A stretch of DNA of 64,000 nt, from assembly GCF_001642725.1 (NCBI RefSeq), contig NZ_LSUQ01000008.1, forward strand, positions 33,700-97,699, read 5' to 3'. This DNA comes from Ferroacidibacillus organovorans (GTDB taxonomy: Bacteria > Bacillota > Bacilli > Alicyclobacillales > SLC66). Positions within the stretch are counted from its first letter, which is position 1, and each line of letters begins with the position of its first letter. The notes under the pieces were generated by a model. It saw only the letters and a program-made list of their open reading frames with translations. It did no database searches and was not told the origin of the DNA. Position numbers and translations under genes: made by a program. Shown here piece after piece: positions 43,806 through 53,247 of the stretch.

Positions 43806-44940
43806 CTACGACTCCTCCTTCCATTCCCTGTCGATTGGGATCAACAAAACAGGCTGAGATTTGATCAACAATGGGCATCCACCACTTGCCAAAATTCGGG
43901 TCAAGCGTGACCAACGGCGTTTTCATCCGAATGGCATGAAACTGCCGTGGCTCGTGTGGGACGCAGACGACCTGTGCCTCCGTTATGCTGGTGAGTAAAA
44001 CCCCTGGTGTATGATGATTGACCAAGCAAATGGTCTTCCTGTCACCCCGTTCCCGCATGGCACGAAGTGTACGCCCCGTCCCGGTCATTTCCGGCCAGGT
44101 CACCCAAAGCGTGAGATCTGCGTCGGGTATCAGTGAATCCGCCTCCTGCCGAGTGTCGAGGATGACTCGATAGCCTTGCGGCGGTTCGGACGCATAGACG
44201 TGCGATAGAAATGATTCATCGCACCAATGGGACAGCGTACCTGGGTTATCTTCCACCACCGCCGCTGGAAGTTCACTTTGATGACAGAGGGCAGCCACTT
44301 GCAGCGCAACAAAACTCTTCCCACAACCGCGATCCCCAAGGATACGCACGCGCACCGGGGATGGGTCTGGCCAAACGAACTTGCGCACGAGACGGGTGGA
44401 TGACGCCTGTCTAGCTGCGGATTTACCGTGTTCATCCTGGGCTTCTATCAAGGCATCAAACCGAGCCATGTTTGTCTCTGCGACACCACTCCTAAGTGGT
44501 GCCCACGTAAAGGGTTCATCCTTTGCGGAAAACACATCCACCAATTTGGGCGGCTCTGCGAGTCCGGTTTCCCCTCGTGACAAGTACATTGCGACGTCCT
44601 CGACGGAACGTTTGTGTTCAAGTAGTTTGTCAAGATCCTGCAAAACAAGTTCCTCCGCGACGAACAGAAAATCGTAAATCCCGAACACGCAAAGTTCTCG
44701 TTTGAAGTCCTCCGTTTCGTGCGCTGATGAACCGATGAACACAACGCGCGCACCCTTGTTGCGAACTCGATTCAATGCCTGCATCAACACATCTCGCTTG
44801 GCAAACATCCATTCGCAGACGACAAGTGTGTCCTCTGCGTGAAACTCGGTTTCCTCAATTTTCTGGGCATAGGCCAGCCAAACACTGCCTTTGTAGCGTT
44901 CTCGAAGATCGGATGGTAGCGCCAAATACAGCAAGGTCAC
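43783..44940 (-). CDS. Second CpaE-like P-loop protein
   Basis: The 385-residue protein is laid out like CpaE: a receiver-like N-terminal half (CEWMFAKRDVLMQALNRVRN, RVVFIGSSAHETEDF) and a P-loop domain with ILGDRGCGKSFVALQVAALC. Its Walker A lacks the deviant Lys of ParA proteins, and the later part (SLIPDADLTLWVTWPEMTGT) lacks a clear switch Asp. It may not be a MinD-type ATPase but a partner of CpaE. The GTG at 44940 follows AAGGAG closely. It heads the operon. Confidence 0.65.
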   Translation of the reverse strand: MTLLYLALPSDLRERYKGSVWLAYAQKIEETEFHAEDTLVVCEWMFAKRDVLMQALNRVRNKGARVVFIGSSAHETEDFKRELCVFGIYDFLFVAEELVLQDLDKLLEHKRSVEDVAMYLSRGETGLAEPPKLVDVFSAKDEPFTWAPLRSGVAETNMARFDALIEAQDEHGKSAARQASSTRLVRKFVWPDPSPVRVRILGDRGCGKSFVALQVAALCHQSELPAAVVEDNPGTLSHWCDESFLSHVYASEPPQGYRVILDTRQEADSLIPDADLTLWVTWPEMTGTGRTLRAMRERGDRKTICLVNHHTPGVLLTSITEAQVVCVPHEPRQFHAIRMKTPLVTLDPNFGKWWMPIVDQISACFVDPNRQGMEGGVVDASVAGV

Positions 44941-45165
44941 ATTCTCCTTCCTGACGTACGGTGAATTTTGATTGAATGACGATGGATGACGTGTGTGAAG
45001 AAATCCAGGAGAGTAAATGCAAAAGAAGGTTCTAGCACGATGCCGGATATCCCGGCGAAACATTCAATGTCGCTTGGCCCACCTCCCATCACGTACACGG
45101 TATCACGGAAAACAGGCGGTTCGGTGTCGCCAGAGTGCCAAAACTGTCCCGGTGATCTTTGATCC

Positions 45166-47175
45166 CTAGGGGCCGGATACCCGAATGGTTGGGACCAATT
45201 GGCCCAGGCTCCCCAACTTCGGCAACGACTCAGTCGTATACATCCTGTTCCACGTCGGTTGGGATTGTTCATATTTCGCTGTCGCGTCCGGTATCTGATG
45301 CAGGTAGTACCATGTCGGGTATCCGAGCGTTTGCGCGAAATCCGCATCATTCCAAGTGACCGTGGAACCTTCTCCCGTGATGAACGAAACTGACGTCCCC
45401 AGGTGCGCACTGGATGCCCTGTCCCCACTTACATTCCACGCTGTCAGTTGGGAGAACGACTTGGGGACGCCTGTTGTGGCATATTTCGGAATGGATGTGT
45501 ACACCCAGCCAACCTCCGTTGCTGGCGGCGGAAATCCATTCCCATTCGGATCCCACACGGGTACGTCGCCTTGGTTAAATATCGTATCCGAAAGCAGGGG
45601 GAACGCCTTTGTCCAAACATTCGTGTCGCCATCGGGGTTGACGAGCTGGAAGGTCACATTGGCACGGCTTGGCATGTCGTGCGGGGAGCCGGTCCATTCC
45701 AGTCGAAATGCCACACCCCCACCTACTCGAACATAGATAGACGGGGAACGTGTGGGATTGCCATACGTGGGCAGCGCCTGGTTTCCGCCATCGGTGGATC
45801 CGTCCGAATACGCGTCCGAATTCTGCTGAGAAGCGGTTGGATTCGTCGGGGACCAGACATCCCCCGGCTGGCCGGGATCGTAGAAAAGGCCGGTCACCTG
45901 AAAATTGCTCAGATTGAGTGGGTAATCGTGATGATACGTGATTGGGCTGTCCACCCACTCAAATAGGGTACAGCCGTCACTGTCCGATGTCGTCTGTAAT
46001 TGCCAGTGGGTGTCCGTCCACGTGAGCATTTGTCCGCCTGTTCCATCTGGAGACCAGTTGTACGAAAGCACTTCGTTTGCAGGCATGGGCGGAATCGTCG
46101 GGTTCGGACAAGTTGGACCACTCGGGGGTGATGGCGGAGTAGGTGGTGGCAACGGAGGCTGAGGCGGAGACGGGGCTTGAATCACCGTAAAATCTACGGT
46201 TGCCGAGGTCGCCGCTCGGTTGAACCAATCCTTGACCTCCAACTTGATCACGTAATGTCCGGGACTGAGGTTCTTCGTGTCGATTTCATTCGGTTGCGTA
46301 GATCCCCCGTCCGTCGTTTCCACAAACGACGGGGGATACGTCGTCGCCCCGCCACCCTGCACCTCAACCATGGGCGCTCCATTCGAGGCATACAACGTTT
46401 CCCCATTGTACGGGGCTTTTCCCTGTAACGAGTTTTCATTGAAGCTTTCAGACGTGACGTCCACCCCACTGGCGTTCTTCACGGTAACCCATTCAAAGTG
46501 ATAGTTGGTGTGATAGGCTTCGATGAATGCGTGGTCCTTAAACTTGAGTGACTTTCCCTGTTGCACGCTGTCTGAACCTACAATGGTAATCTGCGCCTTG
46601 GGTGGATCGGTCGCGTATACGGGTTGGTTAAACCAATCTCCATTTGAATTAGGTACAAACGCCGCCCCGCTCATTTCGACAATTTGCGAGACGTTCGAAA
46701 CGGAAAATGGCTGTCCCGCACTATCTATAAATGTGGTGTTCCAGAGATGTGCAGTGACGTACGAAGGATCACCCTTGAGTGCGGCGATCCATTGCGATAC
46801 CGTTGATTGACCCACCATCTTGTAACCGTTGTTTGAAGAGATTGGAACTCCGTCATGGCTAACGTGATCAAATCCCCATATGCCGCCTAGTGTGTCGTTG
46901 CCGTTGTAGATGGGGAGTCCATCCGCTCCGTACTTGTAATAGTCAAAATTTTACTGAATACTCTCCAATTCCGGGTCTGTAGTCGATTGAATGCGAAATT
47001 CTGTTCCAGCTGTGATTTGTCCATTTGGGATGATGGCCCCATCAGTACCCGGCGGATTACCCGTTCGAACAATATAGGCGAAAGCAGGAGGCGCATTCCA
47101 GAATGAAACCAATAAAATAGCGAGCGCCATCGCGCCCGCTAGACAAGATTCCCTGATTCGATTGGCCGATAACAT
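45166..47175 (-). pseudogene. Secreted surface protein interrupted by one in-frame stop
   Basis: A signal peptide (LAGAMALAILLVSFWNAPPA) opens a frame that stops with TAA at 46951-46953 after ELESIQ and then continues unbroken in the same frame. The downstream part carries NFDYYKYGADG, a beta-rich domain (about residues 160-330), a proline-rich linker (PPQPPLPPPTPPSPPSGP) and a C-terminal domain rich in Trp and Asn. Without the stop the protein would be about 669 residues. It is either a fresh nonsense mutation or a readthrough site; the context is CAG TAA AAT. No enzymatic motif was found. Confidence 0.75.
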
Positions 47176-47202
47176 GTAGTCTCACTGCCCTTCATTCAGA
47201 AA

Positions 47203-48615
47203 TTAGTTCCCCCAAGCCGCTTGCCCGCTGCTATATTGAATTTTAGGCACGCCTCCGTCACTCCCAGGTGTCATGCCGATACTCGCAAACACGACATCGT
47301 CTTTTGGGTAGATGTAGGATGCATCCATTTCCGCGTGGCCCTCGGTCTTGACCCAGATTGTTTTGGGTGGTGATACGACTCCCCCATTGCTGGGGTCACG
47401 AGAGTCATATCCGGCAAATCCAGAAGTAACCGCCCATGTTTGACCGCCATTCACACTATACTCGGTATGGTTTCCAGTAGCATTGAACAACGACCCACAA
47501 CTCAATTCGCGAAGGTCCTGATCAGATAGGCTCGGCAATTGAAATTCTAAGTGCCCGGTGCTCTGGACACTGAACTGAATGGCATCTACCAAAGGAAACG
47601 CTAAGGACTGCCCCTTTGAAGCCATGGCTGCTGTCACATAATTGTCATGGGCGAAGGCCTTTTTCGCATCATACGGTTGAAACCATACTCGATACGTTCC
47701 ATTCGCGTTCTTGGAATAGCCGTGATACAAAGCAGACAGATTGGACATCATTTGCGCCTCGCCAGTACTCGTCAGCGTTCCATTTGCCAAGCCTTGATTC
47801 AATTCCACTGCATTCGCCCAAGCGATAGTGCTACCGCCCGCATTCCAGGATAAATCACTGTCCGGGATACCCACATACAGTTGATACGCATGATCGACGG
47901 TCTCAGCATTCACAGAATCTGCTGAACCAAAATGGCTGCTACTGTCCGCAGTGAAATACCCTTTCTGCAACACCGCGTTCACGTATGGCCAGTCAGAAGC
48001 ACTCACATCATCAAACGGGTTGGAACTCGTAGCATCCGGCTGAATGTTCAAGGCATTCGCAAAGTCTTTTACCACCGTCAGTTTCGTCTCCGTAGGGGAT
48101 GATTCCGATGTAGTCATCGACCATGTCGTGCCATCCCAGGTCGATGTAATCCCTACCCGATTTAGTGCCTGCATCAAGTACCAGATTGGAATATACGAGG
48201 TAACAACGCGACCACTGGGATCCCGGTGGGCATAGCGCGGTGCGAAATCAACAGGTGTGCCGTTGATTTCAATACTCACATCGGATGAATTCGCCGAATC
48301 CTTCGGAGGATTCGTCAAGTCTGCATGCATGCCGCTTGGCAATACCAGATTCCAGTGATGTCCGTCCCAGGTGCTGCGGATATTCAACTCGGACAACACC
48401 TTGAACAGATACCAAATGGGCAACCAACTTGTTGGCTCTGACGTCGAACTCTCCGGGCGCACCAAGTGTGCCGGATTCGATGCGTCCTGTCCATTCAATA
48501 TCAAGCGGGTTGGAGCAGACTCTACAGCCTGAATGGTTTGGGCCCGTGAAATCGGTGCATACGTAACCAAACATGCGAACGCTGACGAAAATAAAACCAT
48601 GGTCGATTTCTTCAT
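47203..48615 (-). CDS. Secreted stalk-domain / S-layer-like protein
   Basis: The 470-residue precursor has a signal peptide (STMVLFSSAFACLVTYAPIS). Two copper-amine-oxidase N-terminal-type stalk repeats follow (SWLPIWYLFKVLSELNIRST and SYIPIWYLMQALNRVGITST), each ending in a WDG motif. A segment like an S-layer homology repeat comes next (DDVSASDWPYVNAVLQKGYF), and then a C-terminal beta-rich domain. Such proteins attach to the cell wall. The ATG at 48615 follows AGGAGG. It lies just upstream of the broken surface-protein gene. Confidence 0.72.
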   Translation of the reverse strand: MKKSTMVLFSSAFACLVTYAPISRAQTIQAVESAPTRLILNGQDASNPAHLVRPESSTSEPTSWLPIWYLFKVLSELNIRSTWDGHHWNLVLPSGMHADLTNPPKDSANSSDVSIEINGTPVDFAPRYAHRDPSGRVVTSYIPIWYLMQALNRVGITSTWDGTTWSMTTSESSPTETKLTVVKDFANALNIQPDATSSNPFDDVSASDWPYVNAVLQKGYFTADSSSHFGSADSVNAETVDHAYQLYVGIPDSDLSWNAGGSTIAWANAVELNQGLANGTLTSTGEAQMMSNLSALYHGYSKNANGTYRVWFQPYDAKKAFAHDNYVTAAMASKGQSLAFPLVDAIQFSVQSTGHLEFQLPSLSDQDLRELSCGSLFNATGNHTEYSVNGGQTWAVTSGFAGYDSRDPSNGGVVSPPKTIWVKTEGHAEMDASYIYPKDDVVFASIGMTPGSDGGVPKIQYSSGQAAWGN

Positions 48616-48932
48616 GTTGTTCAACCTCCTTCTTCGCGTTATGACCAGACTATCACGGAAAAACGCAGATGGAGTGTCACACGAGTGCCAATCGCGTATT
48701 TCCCCCAATCTTGTGCTTGACCTCATAACTCTTGACCTGATACGGATTTGTCACTGCCTTGGCACCCCGGGCTAGAACAGGCGGACTATGCTCAAAACAT
48801 TCCAAACAATTCATATATGGAAAAGATTCACTCTGTCGAACAGCAAAGTCAAGTTTGGTACAGACAGTCACTACGTAGCATCTGAACCTTGTTTCACGGC
48901 TTATCCAATTCCTATCGAGGAGGGTCCCGCAC
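48616..48932. other. Divergent spacer
   Basis: No gene is seen. This stretch must hold promoters for the minus-strand surface proteins and for the plus-strand small ORF at 48933, but no unambiguous -35/-10 pair could be chosen. Confidence 0.4.
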
Positions 48933-49166
48933 ATGAACTTATTCCCGCCTATATCCAAGGCATCCTGCCAACAAGTACATCAACAACCCGATGGCACAAA
49001 AAGAGTGACGCTGGGAGACAACAACGTCACCATCACCGTGACTTTCAACACGCCTTCACAGGATGCCATTGAGCGTTTCACACACACGCTTCATACCATT
49101 CTGATGCGCATGACTGACGAGGGGGAAACACCACCCGTCATTGACAAATCACCTCTCTCACCTTGA
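48933..49166 (+). CDS. Small acidic protein, unknown
   Basis: The 77-residue product (VTLGDNNVTITVTFNTPSQD, FTHTLHTILMRMTDEG) has a beta then alpha pattern. A very good GAGGAGGG precedes the ATG. No family is recognised. Its 3' end overlaps the convergent sigma-like gene by nine bases. Confidence 0.5.
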   Translation: MNLFPPISKASCQQVHQQPDGTKRVTLGDNNVTITVTFNTPSQDAIERFTHTLHTILMRMTDEGETPPVIDKSPLSP

Positions 49167-49622
49167 TGCAGTCCTTGTTTGCGAATCCTTCTCTTCCCAA
49201 ATGATCGCAAACTCACCACCTAGCGCCTCAAACAGCTTATGGATCACAACCACTCTCAGACGAAAAAAAGCCCGGCGTGACAAGTACATTGTTTCCCAAG
49301 CAATGGTGTTGTTTTTCTGTTCAAAATATTTCAACCGTACCAAGGCCATTTCTTCCTCCGTTAAGATAGATAGCGCATTTTCAATGAGTTCAATGTAAAA
49401 AAGCAGTGGCTGAATTTGCTGTTCTTCAATGATGAATCGCTTTTCTGTCGCATCATAGGTCGGATCGCTCACATCACCTTGCGAAAAAGACGGGATCGCC
49501 CTGAACGCAGAGCGCAGCCGTGGGTAGTCGTTCAATTGCGCGCGCAGGCTCTGCACACGACGCTTCCAGGATGGGTACACATACAGCCATCTTTCGATTT
49601 GCTGCATCCGAGGATCCGTCAT
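49158..49622 (-). CDS. Sigma-factor-like / ArpU-type transcription regulator
   Basis: The 154-residue protein has a helical N-terminal half and a C-terminal region resembling sigma-70 region 4-like regulators of phages and mobile elements: LTEEEMALVRLKYFEQKNNT, then a helix-turn-helix around MYLSRRAFFRLRVVVIHKL. It likely regulates a promoter of the element. Start and stop overlap neighbours in ATGA fashion with the small gene upstream. Confidence 0.55.
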   Translation of the reverse strand: MTDPRMQQIERWLYVYPSWKRRVQSLRAQLNDYPRLRSAFRAIPSFSQGDVSDPTYDATEKRFIIEEQQIQPLLFYIELIENALSILTEEEMALVRLKYFEQKNNTIAWETMYLSRRAFFRLRVVVIHKLFEALGGEFAIIWEEKDSQTRTASR

Positions 49623-49780
49623 TTCTCATCCGCCCACTTCGTCTGCCGCACGCGCCCTTTCACCTTGTGATACGCGTCGTGCCGCATCATGTTCTCGTAC
49701 GCCTTCTGGCTCTGTGGGTATCGATGTGCAGGCTCAGTCGTGTTCCTCGTTTTCGTGGGCCGACCCTTCTCATCTCCCAA
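49619..49780 (-). CDS. Small basic protein between XRE and sigma-like genes
   Basis: A 53-residue, highly basic product (KGRPTKTRNTTEPAHRYPQS, AYHKVKGRVRQTKWADEK) can start at TTG 49780, nine bases after GGAGG. Its stop overlaps the next ATG (AATGA), and its start overlaps the XRE gene's end. Coupling on both sides argues that it is real, though no family is known. Confidence 0.45.
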   Translation of the reverse strand: MGDEKGRPTKTRNTTEPAHRYPQSQKAYENMMRHDAYHKVKGRVRQTKWADEK

Positions 49781-50042
49781 GATCCGTCGCCTCCGTTTGC
49801 GTATATTTACTTTTGTAAACATTAACGAGATAAAAAAGTTCATCAAACGGCTTGTCCAACACGTGACAAAGCTGCATCGCAGCCTGAGGACTGGGATTGC
49901 GAAAGCCGCGCTCCAACTGGCTCACGTAGGCAATGCTGTAGTCGGCTGCTTGGGCAAGCTCACGCTGGGTAAAACCTTTCAAGATTCGTGCACGGGTGAA
50001 CGCTTCCGACTTGACACGGATTGGTCCTGACACCTTCGACAT
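49770..50042 (-). CDS. XRE-family repressor
   Basis: The 90-residue protein is one XRE helix-turn-helix domain (ILKGFTQRELAQAADYSIAY, VSQLERGFRNPSPQAA) with a short tail. The ATG at 50042 follows GGGAGGCGG. It faces the larger XRE gene at 50204 across a 161-bp control region, and it opens a coupled operon with the basic protein and the sigma-like regulator. Confidence 0.85.
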   Translation of the reverse strand: MSKVSGPIRVKSEAFTRARILKGFTQRELAQAADYSIAYVSQLERGFRNPSPQAAMQLCHVLDKPFDELFYLVNVYKSKYTQTEATDLGR

Positions 50043-50075
50043 CGTGCCGCCTCCCATCTACACTTGTGTAAGGTC

Positions 50076-50105
50076 ATCATAATCCGCATGATCTGGACCT
50101 GACAA
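50076..50105 (-). promoter_or_regulatory. Promoter of the minus-strand XRE operon
   Basis: On the minus strand TTGTCA and TATGAT are 18 bp apart, with TATGAT 34 bp from the start codon. Confidence 0.6.
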
Positions 50106-50112
50106 CCGTATC

Positions 50113-50132
50113 TTTGATTACTTTTGATTACT
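50113..50132. promoter_or_regulatory. Tandem 10-bp operator-like repeats
   Basis: TTTGATTACT occurs twice without a gap, between the two divergent promoters. One helical turn apart, the copies are good candidate binding sites for one of the XRE proteins. Confidence 0.55.
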
Positions 50133-50140
50133 TTTTCTCG

Positions 50141-50170
50141 TTGCGCATCTTGTTCATTGAATGGTATCAT
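50141..50170 (+). promoter_or_regulatory. Promoter of the plus-strand XRE gene
   Basis: TTGCGC and TATCAT are separated by 18 bp and lie 34 bp ahead of the ATG at 50204. The -35 box is weak, in keeping with a regulated promoter. Confidence 0.45.
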
Positions 50171-50203
50171 CGGCACAGGCTAAGGAGAGTAGGGTCGAAG
50201 TTT

Positions 50204-50794
50204 ATGGACGAGGCATTCGGCACTTGGTTGCGCAGGTTACGCAAGGAAAAAAAGATGAGTGTGCACGAGGTGGCGAAACGGGCAAATCTCACACCTGGGT
50301 ATATCTCAATGCTCGAAAACGGAAAGAGAAGACCCAAGGTCAGTACGCTGGCTCCTCTCTCCCAGGCGCTTGGCTTGGCTTATGGGGTTATGCTCCAAAT
50401 GGCTGGTTATTTGGACGATCAGAACATGATTTTCGCCCATCGCCTACGGGCTGCTCGTATGGACAAAGAGATGAGTCCACACGACCTAGCAGAGCAATGT
50501 CATCTGTCCGAGCGAACGATTGAACGCTGGGAGTCCGGCAACAGTCCACTGCCCGCCCGCGCTACCTTGGAACGCTTGGCCCGAGTGCTTGAGGTTTCAA
50601 TCGACCACCTCACGGGTGCACCAGACTTGCAGTCCATGGATCTTGGCGCATTGCTGAGCCAGGATCACATCTCCTACAACGGGATCCCTTTGAACGAAGA
50701 CCAACGAGCATTTGTACGTGATTTCATTCGCCGCACGCTTCAACTCTCCACGCCCTCCGTTGCCGATTTGCCTGAACCCGATGATTCGAATTGA
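50204..50794 (+). CDS. Double-HTH XRE-family regulator
   Basis: The 196-residue protein has two XRE DNA-binding domains (LRRLRKEKKMSVHEVAKRAN and LRAARMDKEMSPHDLAEQCH), each with its recognition helix, and a C-terminal tail (LNEDQRAFVRDFIRRTLQL) of the kind found in SinR/ImmR-type regulators. It probably controls the conjugation module together with the ImmA-type peptidase. The ATG is 20 bp after AAGGAGAG and close to AGGG, so the start may be inexact. The 3' end overlaps the convergent winged-helix gene by 55 bp. Confidence 0.82.
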   Translation: MDEAFGTWLRRLRKEKKMSVHEVAKRANLTPGYISMLENGKRRPKVSTLAPLSQALGLAYGVMLQMAGYLDDQNMIFAHRLRAARMDKEMSPHDLAEQCHLSERTIERWESGNSPLPARATLERLARVLEVSIDHLTGAPDLQSMDLGALLSQDHISYNGIPLNEDQRAFVRDFIRRTLQLSTPSVADLPEPDDSN

Positions 50795-51141
50795 TCTATG
50801 GCGCCGCCCGTTTCCTTTAGTCGAGGATACAAAACATAACCGAGATGACGCAGGGTCTTCAAACACTTCGGAGCATTTGGATTATCCTCCAACGCCAAGC
50901 GAATTTTTCGGATGTAGACGTACAATTCGTCCCGTTGCACCATGCCCTGTTTTCCCCACGCGCGGTGAATCAACTCTTCCACAGTCAACGTCTCTCCCAC
51001 ATGTAACGCGAAATAAACAAACAGGCGAAAAGCGATGGGCGTCAGGTATCGAATCTTCCCATCCTTCATAAGAACTGCGCCATTCAAGTCAAGATAACAA
51101 TCATCACCCAAATCTATCTGGCTATCCTCCAAGTTGCTCAT
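50740..51141 (-). CDS. Stand-alone winged-helix (OmpR-type effector) regulator
   Basis: The 133-residue protein has the Trans_reg_C fold without a receiver domain (LTPIAFRLFVYFALHVGETL, ELYVYIRKIRLALEDN, LRHLGYVLYP). Such proteins bind DNA without phosphorylation. The ATG at 51141 follows GTGGGG. Its convergent overlap with the XRE gene means that transcription of each may interfere with the other. Confidence 0.75.
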   Translation of the reverse strand: MSNLEDSQIDLGDDCYLDLNGAVLMKDGKIRYLTPIAFRLFVYFALHVGETLTVEELIHRAWGKQGMVQRDELYVYIRKIRLALEDNPNAPKCLKTLRHLGYVLYPRLKETGGAIDQFESSGSGKSATEGVES

Positions 51142-51331
51142 TTGCCATCCCCACTTTTTATGCAACCCTATCGAGGCGGGAAGGCGTGCACAGGGAGCGA
51201 GCCATTTTGAAACGGCAACTGGCTGACAAAAGGCCGAAGTAAAAGACAGCCCGTAGTCCCTGTAGCTTTGCGTCCCCTACTTTCGCAGGGTTTGCCTTTT
51301 TCGCGATACCTTGTAGTTGGTCATTCGTGTT

Positions 51332-52828
51332 TTACTCTTTACCGGATGGCTCCTCTGGAACACGCGCTCGAATGGACTGGGCAGGCCACGCAATCCTTCG
51401 CTCATTGTCCGAATAACGCGCGCAGACAGATTGACCACGTTCGATCAGTTCCTGAATCAGATCCTCACGTGCTTTCCAAGGCAATGGCGCAAGCTCTTCC
51501 CCAAACCATCCCACGCCACGGATGAAATGCTGTACCACGTTCTTTGCATCAGGGAACACCAGTTCAGATGACGACATGAACACCTCCACCTGTTCCAATC
51601 CGGCTTGTTTAAAATCTCGCGGTGCTTCATCAGGATGAAGTAAATAATCCCTTGGTTTCTCTTCCCGTTTTGCTGCCAAATCGAGGATCGGCGCGAACCA
51701 TTCTCGAAAGAAGGGTGCTGTGAAATCCATCTTCAAGGGATGCAAACTGGCGATGACACCGCCTGGACGCACCACCCGTTTCATTTCCTGTAGCGCCTCA
51801 GATCGATTGGTAAAATGTAAGTACCCGACCCCAACCGCTATGTCGAACCGTTCCTCATCGACCGGCAACTGTTCCGCCTTTCCTTGACGAAAATCCACCC
51901 AGTCGATCTCCTGCCTTCTTTGCTTGCCTCGGGCGCGCGCAAGCATACCGGTCGACGGGTCCACCGCCACGACTGCGCCCGATGGACCCACGCGCTCCGC
52001 GAGACCAGCAGCGAATGTCAATACACCATCCGCACATCCCAGCTCCAGCACGCGCATACCTGCCTTTATACCCACCCATTCCAAAAAAGCCCGACGTTCG
52101 TCTATGGCGTTCGGCCAGACCATTCGATCCGTCTTGTCATAGTTGTTGAACAGATTGAACTGAGAGACGCAGAGTGTCTCCAGACGATACCGGAAATATC
52201 CAGCACGCTGTAAGGCATCCGTCGTTTTCTCTAGCACGCGACGCCCCTCATCCGTCAAACGGACAAAGCGATGTTCTCCCCGCTTCTCCAATTCGATATT
52301 CCCGAGTGAATAGGCGAACAAAACTTCCTCTCCCAGACTGTAATCCACCCAGGGTCGATGCCACGATCCACGCACATAATCGCGTTCGGGGATCTCCCCA
52401 AAATACCGAAGGGCGTTCAAGTTCTCCCAACAGGTCTCCAACATGTACAGTTGCATCAAAGTTGCAAATCCGTGGTCGTTGATAAAGTTCTCCACACGCT
52501 GCAACGCATCAAAGGCCATGGCTTCCGTGACATCCAGTTCACCCGTTTTCTGATGCGCTAAATTGACGGCCGCAGAAGCAGCCGTTTCGTATACTGCAAT
52601 CTGTGCCATGCGCTCCGGCGCCGGTAAATCGCCAATTGCAAGGGCACGCTCTGCTTCCGTCCAATGGATGAACGCACACTCGCGGGAACGATCATGTAGG
52701 AATTCGTGAATCTCCGGGTCGAATCGCGCGTTACCGTCAATTCCTGCAAGCCAAGGACTAATCACCAAACCTGCTGCCCAAAGTCTGTGCAAGGATTCTG
52801 TCAAGTCAGGGTAGATATACAAAGCCAT
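51332..52828 (-). CDS. SAM-dependent methyltransferase with a large N-terminal domain
   Basis: The 498-residue protein has an N-terminal region of about 230 residues, mostly helical with a winged-helix-like end (ELEKRGEHRFVRLTDEGRRV). A class I methyltransferase domain follows with the SAM-binding motif MRVLELGCADGVLTFAAG and VAVDPSTGML. It ends in a helical tail. The UbiE/Methyltransf_11-type core suggests a small-molecule substrate, but this is unknown. The ATG at 52828 follows GGAGGGGG. It is not obviously part of the transfer machinery. Confidence 0.75.
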   Translation of the reverse strand: MALYIYPDLTESLHRLWAAGLVISPWLAGIDGNARFDPEIHEFLHDRSRECAFIHWTEAERALAIGDLPAPERMAQIAVYETAASAAVNLAHQKTGELDVTEAMAFDALQRVENFINDHGFATLMQLYMLETCWENLNALRYFGEIPERDYVRGSWHRPWVDYSLGEEVLFAYSLGNIELEKRGEHRFVRLTDEGRRVLEKTTDALQRAGYFRYRLETLCVSQFNLFNNYDKTDRMVWPNAIDERRAFLEWVGIKAGMRVLELGCADGVLTFAAGLAERVGPSGAVVAVDPSTGMLARARGKQRRQEIDWVDFRQGKAEQLPVDEERFDIAVGVGYLHFTNRSEALQEMKRVVRPGGVIASLHPLKMDFTAPFFREWFAPILDLAAKREEKPRDYLLHPDEAPRDFKQAGLEQVEVFMSSSELVFPDAKNVVQHFIRGVGWFGEELAPLPWKAREDLIQELIERGQSVCARYSDNERRIAWPAQSIRARVPEEPSGKE

Positions 52829-53214
52829 TCCCCCTCCGAGATTGTATAGTGAAGATTCCACACAATTCGCTAAATTCCTGTAACAAAGTGACATTTCATC
52901 AGACCCGGTTTGAGAAACCTGTGGTCTCAAACAGCTCTTTCGGGAATCCGTCTACTATGAAATGATGGTCCAATGAGTGAAACCTGTTTGTTATGTTTCG
53001 TGGATTTCCGAGGGGCGATGCGTGAAGTTTGGCGAACCTTAACGAATTTTAAGGTTCAAGCCGTTTCTCAAGTGCTATACTTTTTCTACCAGTTACCTTT
53101 TGGGGAATTGGCGAATGGCTCCATTCAAAAGAGAGAAGATTCATACAAACGGGTATTCAGTAGATACATAGGGCAGATCATAGAGATATCGCCTGACAAG
53201 ACAGCGAGTCAATC
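52829..53214. other. Control region between methyltransferase and ImmA-type gene
   Basis: No gene is supported. An 88-codon plus-strand frame at 52973 has no ribosome site and unlikely composition. The stretch holds the palindrome and promoter listed at 53034-53081. Confidence 0.55.
53034..53081 (+). promoter_or_regulatory. Palindromic operator and promoter before the ImmA-type gene
   Basis: GAACCTTAA at 53034-53042 is mirrored by TTAAGGTTC at 53049-53057, a perfect 9-bp dyad. A consensus-like -10 TATACT lies at 53076, with the dyad covering the -35 position, as expected for a repressor site. Confidence 0.6.
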
Positions 53215-53247
53215 ATGGTTTGGGTGGGTGATGATGTGAGTGTACAT

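Noticed and set aside
52973..53239. 88-codon plus-strand ORF before the ImmA-type gene
   Set aside because: It has no ribosome site, spans the palindrome and the -10 box of a promoter, and its composition is not protein-like.
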